A stretch of 64,000 nt of DNA from Cellulomonas chitinilytica (GCF_016862675.1 NZ_BONK01000021.1:1-64000), one strand, 5' to 3'. Shown: positions 40,194 to 48,856, numbered from the stretch's first letter. Translations and numbers: made by a program. The notes: a model not told the origin generated them from the sequence alone.

Positions 40194-42167
40194 GTGCCCA
40201 GACGCGCCCTCGACCCCCGCGCCCTCCTGACCGGTAGCCGGCCGTCCCGGCCCGGCTCCCTCCGCCGGACCGTCCGCGTGGGCGCGACGGCGGTCGTCGC
40301 AGCCTCGCTGCTGTGGCCAGCCGTGGGGGCCCAGGCCCTCGCCGGGCCCGCGGAGCGGGCATCCGTCGGGACGGACGCCGCCGCCGACCAGGAGGCCACG
40401 GCATCGCTGTCCGGCCGCGTCACGGACGGCACGGGCGCACCGCTCGAAGGTGTCCGGGTGCAGGTCCTGGGCGACGGGCCGCCCGCGGTGTACACCGCGG
40501 CCGACGGCACGTGGAGCGTCGTGGACGTGGTGGCCGGGCCGCACGTGCTGCGGTTCGTCCTCACCGGCCCCGACGGCGACACGCACTCCCTGTACTGGAA
40601 CGGGACGCGGTACGGCACGCACGCGTTCACGTGGCTCCCGACGCTCGACGCGGGCGAGGACCGCAGCGGTCTCGACGTCACTTTCGTCGACAACGGCGCC
40701 ACCGGCACCGTCACCTCCGCCGGCGCCCCCGTCGCCGGGGCGACCGTCGGGTTCTACCGGTCGCCGAGCGACCCCTCGCCCGCCACCACGGTCACCACGG
40801 CGGCCGACGGCACGTGGACGGCACGCTGGCTGCGCCCCGACTCGTACGCGGTGAGGGTCACCCCGCCGGACGGCTCCGGCCTCGCCCCGGCGTGGTGGAA
40901 CTACGACGGCACCTCGTACGGGAGCCTGTTCTTCGACGGCACGGCTCGCACGTTGCCGCCCGTCGACGTGGCGCTGTCCGCGGAGTCGCGGCTGGGCGGG
41001 CGCGTGGTCGACGAGGCCGGCCGGCCCGTGGCCGGTCTGCGGGTCGCCCTGTGGACGGGTCGCAACCGGCCGTTCCTGGCCGAGTACGCGACGACCGCGG
41101 CCGACGGGACGTACACGTTCCACAACCTGGACGCCTCGTCCTACACGGTGCAGGTCGCGCCCGACTTCCACTGGTCCGGCTCGGACTGGGCGGTCAAGGA
41201 GTTCCTCGGCGGCGCGCTCGCCGTCCGCGGCGCGGTCTGGACGGCGGTCGGCGCGCAGCAGGAGGCCACGGTGGCCGACCTCGTCCTGCGCGCGGGCGGC
41301 ACGATCTCGGGCTCGGTCGTCGCGGAGCCCGGGTGGGACGGGCCCGGGATCTCGGTCGAGCTCCTGGCCCCGGACGGGTCCGTCGTCGCGTCGGTGCCCG
41401 CGCAGGACAACGCCGACGGCCCCGACTTCGCGACGTCCGGCGCGATCCCCGCCGGCGAGTACCGGCTCCGGGCACCGATGCCGGGCGACGGCTACTGGTG
41501 GCTCGGCGGCACGAGCTTCGAGACCGCCCGCGTCCTGGACCTGCGCCCGGGCGGCGCGATCGACGACGTCGAGCTCGTCCTCTCCGACGCCTTCGCCGGG
41601 GTGCCGCCGGAGCCGGACGTGGCGCTCACCGAGGACAACCGCGGCGGGCTCAGCGTGGCCGGCCCGGTCGCCGCGGGTGGCACGGCGGCCATCGCCGGGC
41701 TCGAGCAGCCGGCGTCGAGCTACGTCTGGCTCGCCCCCGCGGCCCCGGGCGTCGCGTCCCGGCTGGCCGCCGCCGGTGCGGCGTTCCAGGGCCTCGGCTA
41801 CGGGCAGGTCGGCGCCGACGGGACGCTCCGGTTCACCATCCCCGCGGGCGTCGTGGCCGGTGCGTACCGCGTCGCCGTGACGACGCCCGGCGGGTTCCTC
41901 ACGGGGTGGGCCGACGTGACGGTCACCGCGGCCACCGGCCCCTCCGGCTCGGTGCCCGCAGGTCCGTCGGCCGCCGCGCCGGGTGCGGCCGCAGCGCCGT
42001 CTCCCGCCACCGCCGCCGCGTCCTCCGCCTCGACGTCCGCCCGTCCGGCACAGCGCTCCGGCGTGCTCGCCACCACCGGGTTCGGCGGCGCGTGGGTCGC
42101 CGGCGCCGCCCTCGCGGCGGTGCTCCTGGGCGCCGGGCTCCTGGTGCTGCGGCGCCGGTCGGCGTAG
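40194..42167 (+). CDS. Surface protein with carboxypeptidase-regulatory-like repeats and LAxTG anchor
   Basis: The 657-residue protein has a signal peptide (about 1-50, VRVGATAVVAASLLWPAVGAQALA) and about four CarboxypepD-regulatory-like beta modules (SLSGRVTDGTGAPLEGVRVQVLGDG; GTVTSAGAPVAGATVGFY; LGGRVVDEAGRPVAGLRVALWT; TISGSVVAEPGWDGPGISVELL). An Ala/Ser/Pro linker leads to LATTG at about 625-629, a hydrophobic span and RRR. LAxTG is the signal of class E actinobacterial sortases, so it is probably covalently wall-linked. A ligand is unknown. GTG 40194 is after AAAGGCGG. Confidence 0.82.
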   Translation: MPRRALDPRALLTGSRPSRPGSLRRTVRVGATAVVAASLLWPAVGAQALAGPAERASVGTDAAADQEATASLSGRVTDGTGAPLEGVRVQVLGDGPPAVYTAADGTWSVVDVVAGPHVLRFVLTGPDGDTHSLYWNGTRYGTHAFTWLPTLDAGEDRSGLDVTFVDNGATGTVTSAGAPVAGATVGFYRSPSDPSPATTVTTAADGTWTARWLRPDSYAVRVTPPDGSGLAPAWWNYDGTSYGSLFFDGTARTLPPVDVALSAESRLGGRVVDEAGRPVAGLRVALWTGRNRPFLAEYATTAADGTYTFHNLDASSYTVQVAPDFHWSGSDWAVKEFLGGALAVRGAVWTAVGAQQEATVADLVLRAGGTISGSVVAEPGWDGPGISVELLAPDGSVVASVPAQDNADGPDFATSGAIPAGEYRLRAPMPGDGYWWLGGTSFETARVLDLRPGGAIDDVELVLSDAFAGVPPEPDVALTEDNRGGLSVAGPVAAGGTAAIAGLEQPASSYVWLAPAAPGVASRLAAAGAAFQGLGYGQVGADGTLRFTIPAGVVAGAYRVAVTTPGGFLTGWADVTVTAATGPSGSVPAGPSAAAPGAAAAPSPATAAASSASTSARPAQRSGVLATTGFGGAWVAGAALAAVLLGAGLLVLRRRSA

Positions 42168-42185
42168 CGCGGCACCTCCCGCGGG

Positions 42186-42215
42186 CGACCTCCCGACCGT
42201 GTGGTCGGGAGGTCG
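42186..42215. terminator. Hairpin terminator after the surface protein gene
   Basis: CGACCTCCCGACC-GTGT-GGTCGGGAGGTCG is a perfect 13-base stem with a four-base loop, 18 bases after the surface-protein stop. Confidence 0.85.
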
Positions 42216-42309
42216 TCTCGGCGGACGGCGATGCTGGTCCGTCGACGTGGCCGGGCCGAGGCTGCGCAGGCGAAGGACGCCCGGGGACCCGCGCTGACAG
42301 CATGGGCAC

Positions 42310-42696
42310 ATGACCCGGACCACCGTGACCGCCCCCTCCGCCCCGGCAGCGGTCGGCCCCTACTCGCACGCCGCGACCGCGGGCGGCCTGCTGTTCCTCT
42401 CCGGCCAGACACCGATCGACCCCACGACCGGCCGCCTCGTCGACGGGGACGTCGCCGTGCAGACGCGCCGCGCGCTCGACAACCTCGACGCGGTCCTGCG
42501 GGCCGCGGGCGGCGGCCTCGACGACGTCGTGAAGGTGAACGTGTACCTCACGTCGATGGACGACTTCGCGGCGATGAACCAGGCGTACGCCGACGTCTTC
42601 ACGGAGCCGTTCCCGGCGCGGACGACCGTCGCGGTCGCCGGCCTCCCGCTCGGCGCCAGGGTCGAGGTGGAGGCCGTCGCCGCGATCGACCGCTAG
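42310..42696 (+). CDS. RidA-family enamine/imine deaminase
   Basis: The 128-residue protein is a RidA/YjgF homologue: APAAVGPYSHAATAGGLLFLSGQTPIDPTTG, NLDAVLRAAGGGLDDVVKVNVYLTSMDDFAAMNQAYADVF and PARTTVAVAGLPLGARVEVEAVA. The conserved Arg in PARTTV binds the imine acid, so it likely speeds hydrolysis of reactive enamines. The ATG at 42310 lacks a good ribosome site. It ends within the converging DGPF gene by a 3-base stop overlap. Confidence 0.92.
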   Translation: MTRTTVTAPSAPAAVGPYSHAATAGGLLFLSGQTPIDPTTGRLVDGDVAVQTRRALDNLDAVLRAAGGGLDDVVKVNVYLTSMDDFAAMNQAYADVFTEPFPARTTVAVAGLPLGARVEVEAVAAIDR

Positions 42697-43073
42697 CCGC
42701 CGGTCACGGACGCCGCCCGGCGGAGCAGCTCGTCGGTCTCGTCGTCCGGCATGAGCTCCCGGACCTCCTGCGCGCACCGGCAGGCGGCGGCGAGCTTGGC
42801 GGCCCAGACCAGCGCCTCCTCGCGCGAGGCCACCTCGACGACCGAGAACCCGCCGATGACCTCCTTCGTCTCCGGGTAAGGCCCGTCGGTGACCGTCCCG
42901 TCGGTCCCCACGACGCTCGCGCGCTGCCTCTGCAGCCCGCCGCCGTACACCCACACACCGGCGTCCACGGCCTCCCGGACCACCTCGTGCGACGCCGTGC
43001 CGACGTCGTCCCAGTCCCCGTCGGGGATGTGGTCCATCGCGCCGTCGTCGAACGAGATCAGGTACTGCGTCAT
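42693..43073 (-). CDS. Second DGPF/YCII-domain protein
   Basis: The 126-residue protein is YCII-related: MTQYLISFDDGAMDHIPDGDW, VYGGGLQRQRASVVGTDGTVTDGPYPETKEVIGGFSVVEVASREEALVWAAKLAAACRCAQEVREL. The DGPF signature reads DGPY. ATG 43073 gives eight bases to GGGAG, better than ATG 43079. No sigma gene is adjacent, but its promoter almost matches that of the ECF42/DGPF operon 21 kb away, so it may be in the same regulon. Role unknown. Confidence 0.85.
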   Translation of the reverse strand: MTQYLISFDDGAMDHIPDGDWDDVGTASHEVVREAVDAGVWVYGGGLQRQRASVVGTDGTVTDGPYPETKEVIGGFSVVEVASREEALVWAAKLAAACRCAQEVRELMPDDETDELLRRAASVTGG

Positions 43074-43118
43074 CGTCATCGCTCCCTGTCCGGCGGCCTC
43101 CTGCGGCCGCCCTCACGT

Positions 43119-43149
43119 GTGCTACGAACGACCCGCCCCGGATCCGACG
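43119..43149 (-). promoter_or_regulatory. Putative ECF42-type promoter of the second DGPF gene
   Basis: Read leftward, CGTCGGATCCGGG is followed by GTCGTTCGTAGCAC, the same core elements and the same spacing as at 21515-21545 (27 of 31 bases). It starts about 46 bases before the ATG. A common promoter in otherwise unrelated DNA is strong evidence for a shared sigma factor. Confidence 0.6.
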
Positions 43150-43222
43150 CTAGGGCAGAAGTCGTCTCCCGGAGCCCCGATCCCGAGCGCGAGCCCGAGG
43201 GCGGACGCCGGATGCTCGGCTG

Positions 43223-43234
43223 CGAAGCGTTTCG
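43223..43234. promoter_or_regulatory. LacI-type operator of the arabinofuranosidase-like gene
   Basis: CGAAGCGTTTCG differs by one base from the CGAAACGTTTCG palindrome before the cellulase. It is 75 bases before the chosen start at 43309, a position suited to repression. Confidence 0.6.
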
Positions 43235-43308
43235 ACCAGCGCGGCCACCACGTGCCCCGCAATACCCTCCACGCGCACACCGACGTGCCCGGCGCCCGAG
43301 GGGGACCC

Positions 43309-45360
43309 TTGCCTGCTGGACCGCACCGCCGACTCGCCGTCCTCACCGCGGCCGCCCTCGGGGCGGCCGGGCTGACCGCGAGCGCGCTCCCCGCCGCCGC
43401 GGCCGACCCCGCGGCCCCGGTCCCGGTCACGGTCGACGTCCGGGCCGGGCTGGCGACGGTCCCCGAGACGGGCCTGGGCGTCAACGACGCGATCTGGGAC
43501 ACCGAGCTCGGCAGCGCCGCGACGTCCGCGCTGCTCAAGGAGCCGGGCGTGAAGATGGTGCGCTACCCGGGCGGCTCGTACGCGGACATCTACCACTGGA
43601 AGGACCACACGGCACCGGGTGGCTACGTGGCACCGAACACCGACTTCGACACGTACATGGCGTCGCTGAAGGCGGCCGGCGCGAAGCCGATCGTCATCGC
43701 CAACTACGGCACGGGCACCGCGCAGGAGGCGGCCGACTGGGTCGCGTACGCGAACAGGACGAAGCGCTACGGCGTGAAGTACTGGGAGATCGGCAACGAG
43801 AACTACGGCAACGGCCACTACGGCAGCGCGTGGGAGGCCGACGACCACGAGGACCTGTCGCCGACGGCGTACGCGAACGGTGTCGTCGAGTACGCCCGGG
43901 CGATGAAGGCGGTCGACCCGAGCATCAAGGTCGGCGCCGTCCTGACGACCCCCGGGAACTGGCCGGACGGGATCGTCGCGGACGGTGACAGCGCCACCTG
44001 GAACGAGACCGTGCTGTCGATCGCCGGGCCGTCCGTCGACTTCGTCATCCTGCACTGGTACCCCGGCGGGAGCGTCGCGCAGACGCTGGCCGCGCCGCAG
44101 CAGGCCACCGACATCACCGAGCTGACGCGCGCGCAGCTCACGCGGTTCGCCGGACCGCGGGCGGACAGGATCCAGATCGCGATGACGGAGGTCAACGCGG
44201 GGGCGTCGTACACGACGCAGCCCGGCGCGATCTTCGCCGCCGACGCCTACGCCTCGCTGTGGGGTGCGGGGGTGGTCAACGTCGACTGGTGGAACGTCCG
44301 CAACGGCATGGGCACGGTGAGCACGGTGGCCGGTCAGACGGACTTCAACGACTGGGGCCTGTTCTCCAGCGGCACCTGCTCGCAGGACGGCACCACGTGC
44401 GAGCCGCCGCTGAACACGCCGTTCGCGCCGTACCGGGGGCTGCAGATGCTCGACCGGCTCGCCGACCCGGGCGACCAGCTCGTCCGGGTCACGACGGGCG
44501 ACCCGCTCGTCACCGGGCACGCCGTGCGCCGCCCCGACGGGAAGCTGTCGGTGCTGCTGCTGAACAAGGACCCGGACAACGCCCGCACCGTCTCGATCGC
44601 CTACTCCGGCTTCGCCCCGGCGCCGGGCCGGCCGGCGGTCCGGGCGTTCCTGAACGGCGCCGCCGCGATCACCACCGTGCACACCGGGACGGCGACCAGC
44701 CAGACGCTGCCCGCCTACTCGCTCACGTCGCTCCTGCTCGACCCGACGTCCCGGCCGGCCCTCGTGGCCGCGCCGGGCACGCCGACCGTCGGCGCCGTGA
44801 CCGACTCCCGCGCCACGGTGACGTGGCCTGCCGTCCCGCACGCGGCCGGGTACGACGTGTACCTGCAGGGCGCCACCGGCTCGACGCGGGCCGCGCGGAC
44901 GACGACGACCAGCGCCGACCTGACGGGCCTGGCGCTTGGCACCCGGTACACGGTCACGGTCGTCGCCCGCGACCGGTCCGGCAGCGAGTCCTGGTCCTCC
45001 CCGCCCGCGGCCTTCGTCACCGGCACCCCGGCGTCGAGCACGTGCAGCGTGCACCTGACGAAGGGCGGGGACTGGGGCAACGGGTACGTCGGCAGCCTCG
45101 ACGTGACGAACCCCGGCACCGACGCGGTGGACGGCTGGACGCTCGGCTTCACGTTCCCGCGCTCCTGGCTGAGCTTCGGCAGCGGCTGGAACGCGACCTG
45201 GGCGGCGGACGGTGCGGACGTGACCGCGACGAACGTCGACTGGAACGCGTCGATCGCTCCCGGTGCGACGGTCAACATCGGCTACGTCGGCAACTACGCG
45301 GGGCCGAACGTGCTGCCGGGCGTCTTCACCCTGAACGGGACGGTCTGCACCACGACGTGA
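43309..45360 (+). CDS. Secreted GH51/clan-A arabinofuranosidase-like enzyme with FnIII and CBM2
   Basis: The 683-residue protein has a signal peptide (RRLAVLTAAALGAAGLTASALPAAAA) and a TIM-barrel catalytic domain (about 30-400). The likely acid/base is E164 (YWEIGNENYGNGHYG) and the likely nucleophile E294 (AMTEVNAG). A beta-domain follows, then FnIII (about 490-570) and a C-terminal CBM2 (585-683, CSVHLTKGGDWGNGYVGSLDVTN to CTTT). The family could also be GH44-like. The start is probably TTG 43309 after AGGGGG; a GTG at 43285 is possible. It should act on arabinoxylan or related polymers bound to cellulose. Confidence 0.8.
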   Translation: MPAGPHRRLAVLTAAALGAAGLTASALPAAAADPAAPVPVTVDVRAGLATVPETGLGVNDAIWDTELGSAATSALLKEPGVKMVRYPGGSYADIYHWKDHTAPGGYVAPNTDFDTYMASLKAAGAKPIVIANYGTGTAQEAADWVAYANRTKRYGVKYWEIGNENYGNGHYGSAWEADDHEDLSPTAYANGVVEYARAMKAVDPSIKVGAVLTTPGNWPDGIVADGDSATWNETVLSIAGPSVDFVILHWYPGGSVAQTLAAPQQATDITELTRAQLTRFAGPRADRIQIAMTEVNAGASYTTQPGAIFAADAYASLWGAGVVNVDWWNVRNGMGTVSTVAGQTDFNDWGLFSSGTCSQDGTTCEPPLNTPFAPYRGLQMLDRLADPGDQLVRVTTGDPLVTGHAVRRPDGKLSVLLLNKDPDNARTVSIAYSGFAPAPGRPAVRAFLNGAAAITTVHTGTATSQTLPAYSLTSLLLDPTSRPALVAAPGTPTVGAVTDSRATVTWPAVPHAAGYDVYLQGATGSTRAARTTTTSADLTGLALGTRYTVTVVARDRSGSESWSSPPAAFVTGTPASSTCSVHLTKGGDWGNGYVGSLDVTNPGTDAVDGWTLGFTFPRSWLSFGSGWNATWAADGADVTATNVDWNASIAPGATVNIGYVGNYAGPNVLPGVFTLNGTVCTTT

Positions 45361-45376
45361 CGCGGCCGGTGCGCGC

Positions 45377-46168
45377 TCACGCCGGGACGGACAGGTCCTC
45401 GAGCCACGCCTGCCAGGCCGGTTCCTCACGACGCACGTAGTCCGCCGCGTCGGGGGAGAACAGGTACGCCCGCACGCCCGCGTTGGCCTGGCCCTCGCCG
45501 ACGTCGTACGCGAAGGCCATGAGCATCCCGGGCACGGGTGCGGTGAGCCGCACGAGCGCGTTGCGTGCGCCGACGCGCTCGACCGTGCCGGTCGCGCCAC
45601 GGACCTCGACGGCCGTGCCCTCGTCGCCCAGCCCGAGGGCGTCGTGCAGGGCCGACCAGAAGGTCGTCGCGTCGCCGGGGCGGGTGGTGGCTGCCTCCAG
45701 CTGGGTGGCCTGCTGGCCCGGGAAGTGCGCCAGGTAGAGGCGCAGGTTGTCGAAGAACGGCATCCAGTTCGGGCCCAGGGTGTCCCACCACGGCTGCTCC
45801 CAGGCGGCGCCGGTCCCGAAGCCGCTGCTCGTGACGCGGACGACGCAGGTGCCGCCGGACCGTGCCTCGACGACGAACTCCGACGTCAGCGGGCTGAGGG
45901 CGTCGGGCTCCACGCCCATGAGGTGGGCCCAGTCCTCCTCGTACGCGATCGCGCGCGGCGGGTCCCAGCGGGTGACGCGGCCGTCGGAGCCCATGTCGGG
46001 GCCCATGGTGAAGTGCAGGGCGCCGCCCTCGCGCTCCTCCAGCTCGGTCGGCCCGAACCAGGCGCTCATGCCCGTCGCGGTGGCGATGGCCTGCCAGACC
46101 TGCTCGGGGGTGCCGGGGACCTCGACGCTGAACTCCAGGCGGTACGGGACGTCCGTGATCGTGCTCAT
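45377..46168 (-). CDS. SRPBCC (AHSA1-like) protein
   Basis: The 263-residue protein has a SRPBCC/START-like domain in the first 150 residues: LEFSVEVPGTPEQVWQAIATATGMSAWFGPTELEEREGGALHFTMGPDMGSDGRVTRWDPPRAIAYEEDW, FVVEARSGGTCVVRVTSSGFG. The rest is a second similar half. Binding of a hydrophobic ligand is likely; function is unknown. The ATG overlaps the stop of the ArsR-type gene (ATGA), a layout common for ArsR-SRPBCC pairs. Confidence 0.85.
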   Translation of the reverse strand: MSTITDVPYRLEFSVEVPGTPEQVWQAIATATGMSAWFGPTELEEREGGALHFTMGPDMGSDGRVTRWDPPRAIAYEEDWAHLMGVEPDALSPLTSEFVVEARSGGTCVVRVTSSGFGTGAAWEQPWWDTLGPNWMPFFDNLRLYLAHFPGQQATQLEAATTRPGDATTFWSALHDALGLGDEGTAVEVRGATGTVERVGARNALVRLTAPVPGMLMAFAYDVGEGQANAGVRAYLFSPDAADYVRREEPAWQAWLEDLSVPA

Positions 46169-46743
46169 GACTCCTCCTCGGGAACGGGGTGCGCGGCGAC
46201 GACGAGCCGGTACGGCTGCCCGTCGTCGTGGTGGTAGCGCGCGGCCAGGTCGAGCACCGCGGCGGTGAGGTCGTCCGCGAAGGCGGCCCTGTCGGCGGCC
46301 GAGCGGAAGCCGATCTGCGTGTCGACCGTCAGCGTCGGCACGCGACCGCCGGACGTGCCGGCCCGGCGGGCCAGGGTGCCGACCTCGCGGACGACCCGGC
46401 CGGCGAGCGCGACGAGGTAGCCCGCCGACAGGTGGTCGGCGTTGGCGTGCGGGTCGGCCGCGGACGCGCTGACGGCCGCCGGTGAGACGACGTACGCCGC
46501 AGCCGACGCCTGCAGCACCCGCTCGGTCAGTCCGCCGTGCCGCCGCTCCTCGGACAGCTCCACGAGGCCGTGCGCCTCGAGGGACTTGAGGTAGTAGTTG
46601 ACCTTCTGCCGGGCGATGCCGACCCGGGCGGCGAGCGCCGCGGCGGAGGCCGGGACGGCCAGCTCGCCGAGCAGCCGGGCCCGGACCGGGTCCAGGGCGG
46701 CCGCGGCCGCTTCCGGGCTCTCGATGACCTCGACGTCCTGCAT
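46165..46743 (-). CDS. ArsR-type winged-helix regulator of the SRPBCC unit
   Basis: The 192-residue protein has an N-terminal HTH_20/ArsR domain: ALDPVRARLLGELAVPASAAALAARVGIARQKVNYYLKSLEAHGLVELSEERRHGGLTERVLQASAAAYVV. The C-terminal part is helical, with no Cys metal site. It overlaps the SRPBCC start and is probably its repressor. A perfect TTGACAA inverted repeat upstream includes its -35 box, and CACGGT 17 bases on would give a near-leaderless start. Confidence 0.87.
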   Translation of the reverse strand: MQDVEVIESPEAAAAALDPVRARLLGELAVPASAAALAARVGIARQKVNYYLKSLEAHGLVELSEERRHGGLTERVLQASAAAYVVSPAAVSASAADPHANADHLSAGYLVALAGRVVREVGTLARRAGTSGGRVPTLTVDTQIGFRSAADRAAFADDLTAAVLDLAARYHHDDGQPYRLVVAAHPVPEEES

Positions 46744-46758
46744 GACGCCACCGTGGCA

Positions 46759-46778
46759 TTGACAACAAATCTTGTCAA
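46759..46778. promoter_or_regulatory. TTGACAA-N6-TTGTCAA operator of the ArsR/SRPBCC unit
   Basis: A perfect seven-base inverted repeat spanning 20 bases lies just upstream of the regulator's ATG. Its leftward-read half, TTGACA, is also a consensus -35 box, so binding would block transcription. Confidence 0.65.
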
Positions 46779-46782
46779 GGGG

Positions 46783-47148
46783 TCAGCGTGGGTCGACCCG
46801 CAGCGTGGTCGAGGTCGCGGCCGGGGCCGTGATCGAGAGGACGGGGGAGCCGTCGCCGTACTTGGCGCGGTACGCGCGGTCGACGGCGGGATCGTGCGCG
46901 TCGTCGCGGGTGAAGGTGACGTCGGCGTGCACCCCGCCGGCGTCGACGGTGCCGGTGCCGGTGCGTCGCACGGCCCGGTACCAGGCGCCGTCGTCGCCGC
47001 GCACGGACCGGACGAACAGCCCGCCGTCGACGGCGACGTGCCAGACGACCGTCGCGGGCCGCAGCGTCCCGTCCGGGCGGTGCGCGGCGAGCCGGAGCTC
47101 ACCGGCGTGGTCGATCGCGGCCAGGTCGGCCGGGTCCCAGTCGGTCAT
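46783..47148 (-). CDS. DUF2255-family protein
   Basis: The 121-residue protein matches DUF2255: WDPADLAAIDHAGELRLAAHRPDGTLRPATVVWHVAVDGGLFVRSVRGDDGAWYRAVRRTG, VHADVTFTRD, DRAYRAKYGD. These are split-barrel, flavin-nitroreductase-like (F420 or FMN) proteins of unknown role. GAGGAG lies before the ATG with good spacing. It is immediately upstream of the ArsR-type regulator in the same direction, 31 bases after the aldo-keto reductase, so the three may be one transcript. Confidence 0.85.
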   Translation of the reverse strand: MTDWDPADLAAIDHAGELRLAAHRPDGTLRPATVVWHVAVDGGLFVRSVRGDDGAWYRAVRRTGTGTVDAGGVHADVTFTRDDAHDPAVDRAYRAKYGDGSPVLSITAPAATSTTLRVDPR

Positions 47149-47179
47149 GGGGTGCCTCCTCGGGTCCCCGCCGGGGCGC

Positions 47180-48076
47180 TCACGCCTCGGGGATGGCGCG
47201 GTCGAAGAAGTCCGGGCGCGGCACGTCGGGGTCGGGTCCGCCGCGCACGCCGGTGTCGAGCGCGTCGACGGCCGCGAGCTCCTCGGGCGTCAGCTCGAAG
47301 CCGACCACGTCGAGGTTCTCGGCGATCCGGGACGGGGTGACGGACTTGGGGATCGCGGACCGGCCCTGCTGCAGGTGCCAGCGCAGCATGACCTGTGCCG
47401 GGGTCCGGCCGTGGGCGGTCGCGATCGAGGCGACGGTCGGGTCGCTCAGGGTGCTGCGCCGGTTCTCGTCGCCCCACCCGGGGTAGAACGTGATCCCGCC
47501 GATCGGGGACCACGCCTGGGTGAGGACGCCGTGGCGGGCGTCGGCGGCCTGGACGTCGGGCTGCGTGAAGTACGGGTGCAGCTCGACCTGGTTGACCGCG
47601 GGCACCACGGAGACCGTGTCCAGCAGCGCCTCCAGGTGGTGCGGCATGAAGTTGCTGACGCCGATCGCGCGGACGGCGCCGTCGGCGAGCAGCTTCTCCA
47701 GCGCCCGGTACGCGGCGACGGTCGCGTCGAACCGGTCCGGCGCGGGCTGGTGCAGGATCAGCAGGTCGAGCTGCTCGAGGCCGAGCTTGCCGGCCGACTT
47801 GTCGAAGGCGTGCAGGGTGGACTCGTACCCGTAGTCGGAGACCCAGACCTTGGTCTCGACGAACACGTCGTCCCGCGCGACGCCGGACTCGTGGATCGCC
47901 CGCCCGACCTCGCGCTCGTTGCCGTACGCGGCGGCGGTGTCGATGTGCCGGTAGCCGGTGTCCAGGGCCGTGCGGACCGCGGCGACCGTCTCGTCGGGAG
48001 GGGTCTGGAACACGCCGAACCCGAGGGCCGGCAGGGTCACGCCGTTGTTCAGGGTGAGGGTGGGGATCGTCGACAT
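47180..48076 (-). CDS. Aldo/keto reductase
   Basis: The 298-residue AKR has LNNGVTLPALGFGVFQTP, the catalytic tetrad D, Y (DTAAAYGNEREVGRAI), K (VFVETKVW) and H (LLILHQPAP), plus IGVSNFMPHHLEALL and AIPKSVTPSRIAENL. It reduces aldehydes or ketones with NADPH. ATG 48076 is preferred to 48085 by family length. The gene is read leftward ahead of DUF2255. Confidence 0.93.
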   Translation of the reverse strand: MSTIPTLTLNNGVTLPALGFGVFQTPPDETVAAVRTALDTGYRHIDTAAAYGNEREVGRAIHESGVARDDVFVETKVWVSDYGYESTLHAFDKSAGKLGLEQLDLLILHQPAPDRFDATVAAYRALEKLLADGAVRAIGVSNFMPHHLEALLDTVSVVPAVNQVELHPYFTQPDVQAADARHGVLTQAWSPIGGITFYPGWGDENRRSTLSDPTVASIATAHGRTPAQVMLRWHLQQGRSAIPKSVTPSRIAENLDVVGFELTPEELAAVDALDTGVRGGPDPDVPRPDFFDRAIPEA

Positions 48077-48122
48077 GCCGTCCACGGTAGGAACGTCGGG
48101 GCGCGGCAGGGAGGGTCTGCTG

Positions 48123-48755
48123 TTACCCCGGTCGCTGCGCGGTCGTCGCCGCGCCCCGGATGATCACGCCCAGGCAGTCGCGGAACAGGTCGTCGGGCGT
48201 GCGGCCGTGCTGGAAGTACTCGGCGATCCCGGCGACGACCGTGGGATGGGCCTGCGTGAACGCCTCGAGGTCGAAGTCCTGCGCGGAGTCCGCGGCGGGG
48301 CGGCCGGTCTGCTCCTCGAGCACGTGGCCCACGGTGAAGTGCTCCACGGTGAGGACGATCAGGCGGGCCTGCCGCAGCGGGACGTCGCGGGCGGCCAGGG
48401 TGCTGATCGCCAGCTCGGAGATGGCGGCCATCCGCAGGGAGAGCTGCGAGGTCGAGATGAGCCGCGCGCCGTCCGGGTGGGCCAGCAGCGCCCGGCGCAG
48501 CCGCTCGGCCAGGCCGGTCAGCCACTCGTCCCAGTGCTCCTGCGGACCGGGCGGCGCCATCTCGGGGAACTGCTGCTCGAGGATGGCGTCGGCGATCGCG
48601 GTGAGCAGGGCGGCCTTGTTCGGGAGGTACCAGTAGAGCGTGGGCTGCTGCACGCCGAGCCGGGCCGCGAGCTTGCGGAGCGTCACGCCGTCCAGGCCGT
48701 CGGCGTCGAGGAGCGCGATGGCCTCGGTGACGATCTGCTGCTTGTCCAACGCCAT
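48123..48755 (-). CDS. TetR-class repressor (tetracycline-repressor-like)
   Basis: The 210-residue protein resembles true TetR proteins closely, not only the wider family: VTLRKLAARLGVQQPTLYWYLPNKAALLTAIADAIL in the HTH; RLRRALLAHPDGARLISTSQLSLRM, LTVEHFTVGHVLEEQ and RTPDDLFRDCLGVIIRGA in the TetR_C domain. GGAGG precedes the ATG. tetO-like sites lie in the divergent intergenic region. No TetA or other efflux gene is adjacent, so the ligand and target are open. Confidence 0.9.
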   Translation of the reverse strand: MALDKQQIVTEAIALLDADGLDGVTLRKLAARLGVQQPTLYWYLPNKAALLTAIADAILEQQFPEMAPPGPQEHWDEWLTGLAERLRRALLAHPDGARLISTSQLSLRMAAISELAISTLAARDVPLRQARLIVLTVEHFTVGHVLEEQTGRPAADSAQDFDLEAFTQAHPTVVAGIAEYFQHGRTPDDLFRDCLGVIIRGAATTAQRPG

Positions 48756-48776
48756 CAGGCCACCTCCACGGCGAAC

Positions 48777-48834
48777 CTATCAGTGATTGAGATGGCTCTC
48801 TATCGCTGATAGATTTCGTGTCGATCAGTGAGAG
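48777..48834. promoter_or_regulatory. Three tetO-like operators
   Basis: Site 1 (48777-48789, CTATCAGTGATTG) lies in a block matching 16 of 19 bases of the Tn10 tetO2 operator. Site 2 (48800-48812, CTATCGCTGATAG) keeps both CTATC/GATAG arms. Site 3 (48822-48834, CGATCAGTGAGAG) is weaker. Centres are about 22-23 bases apart, two helix turns, and sit between the TetR-class gene and the divergent small gene. Confidence 0.75.
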
Positions 48835-48856
48835 AGAGACATCGAGAGGGACGACG

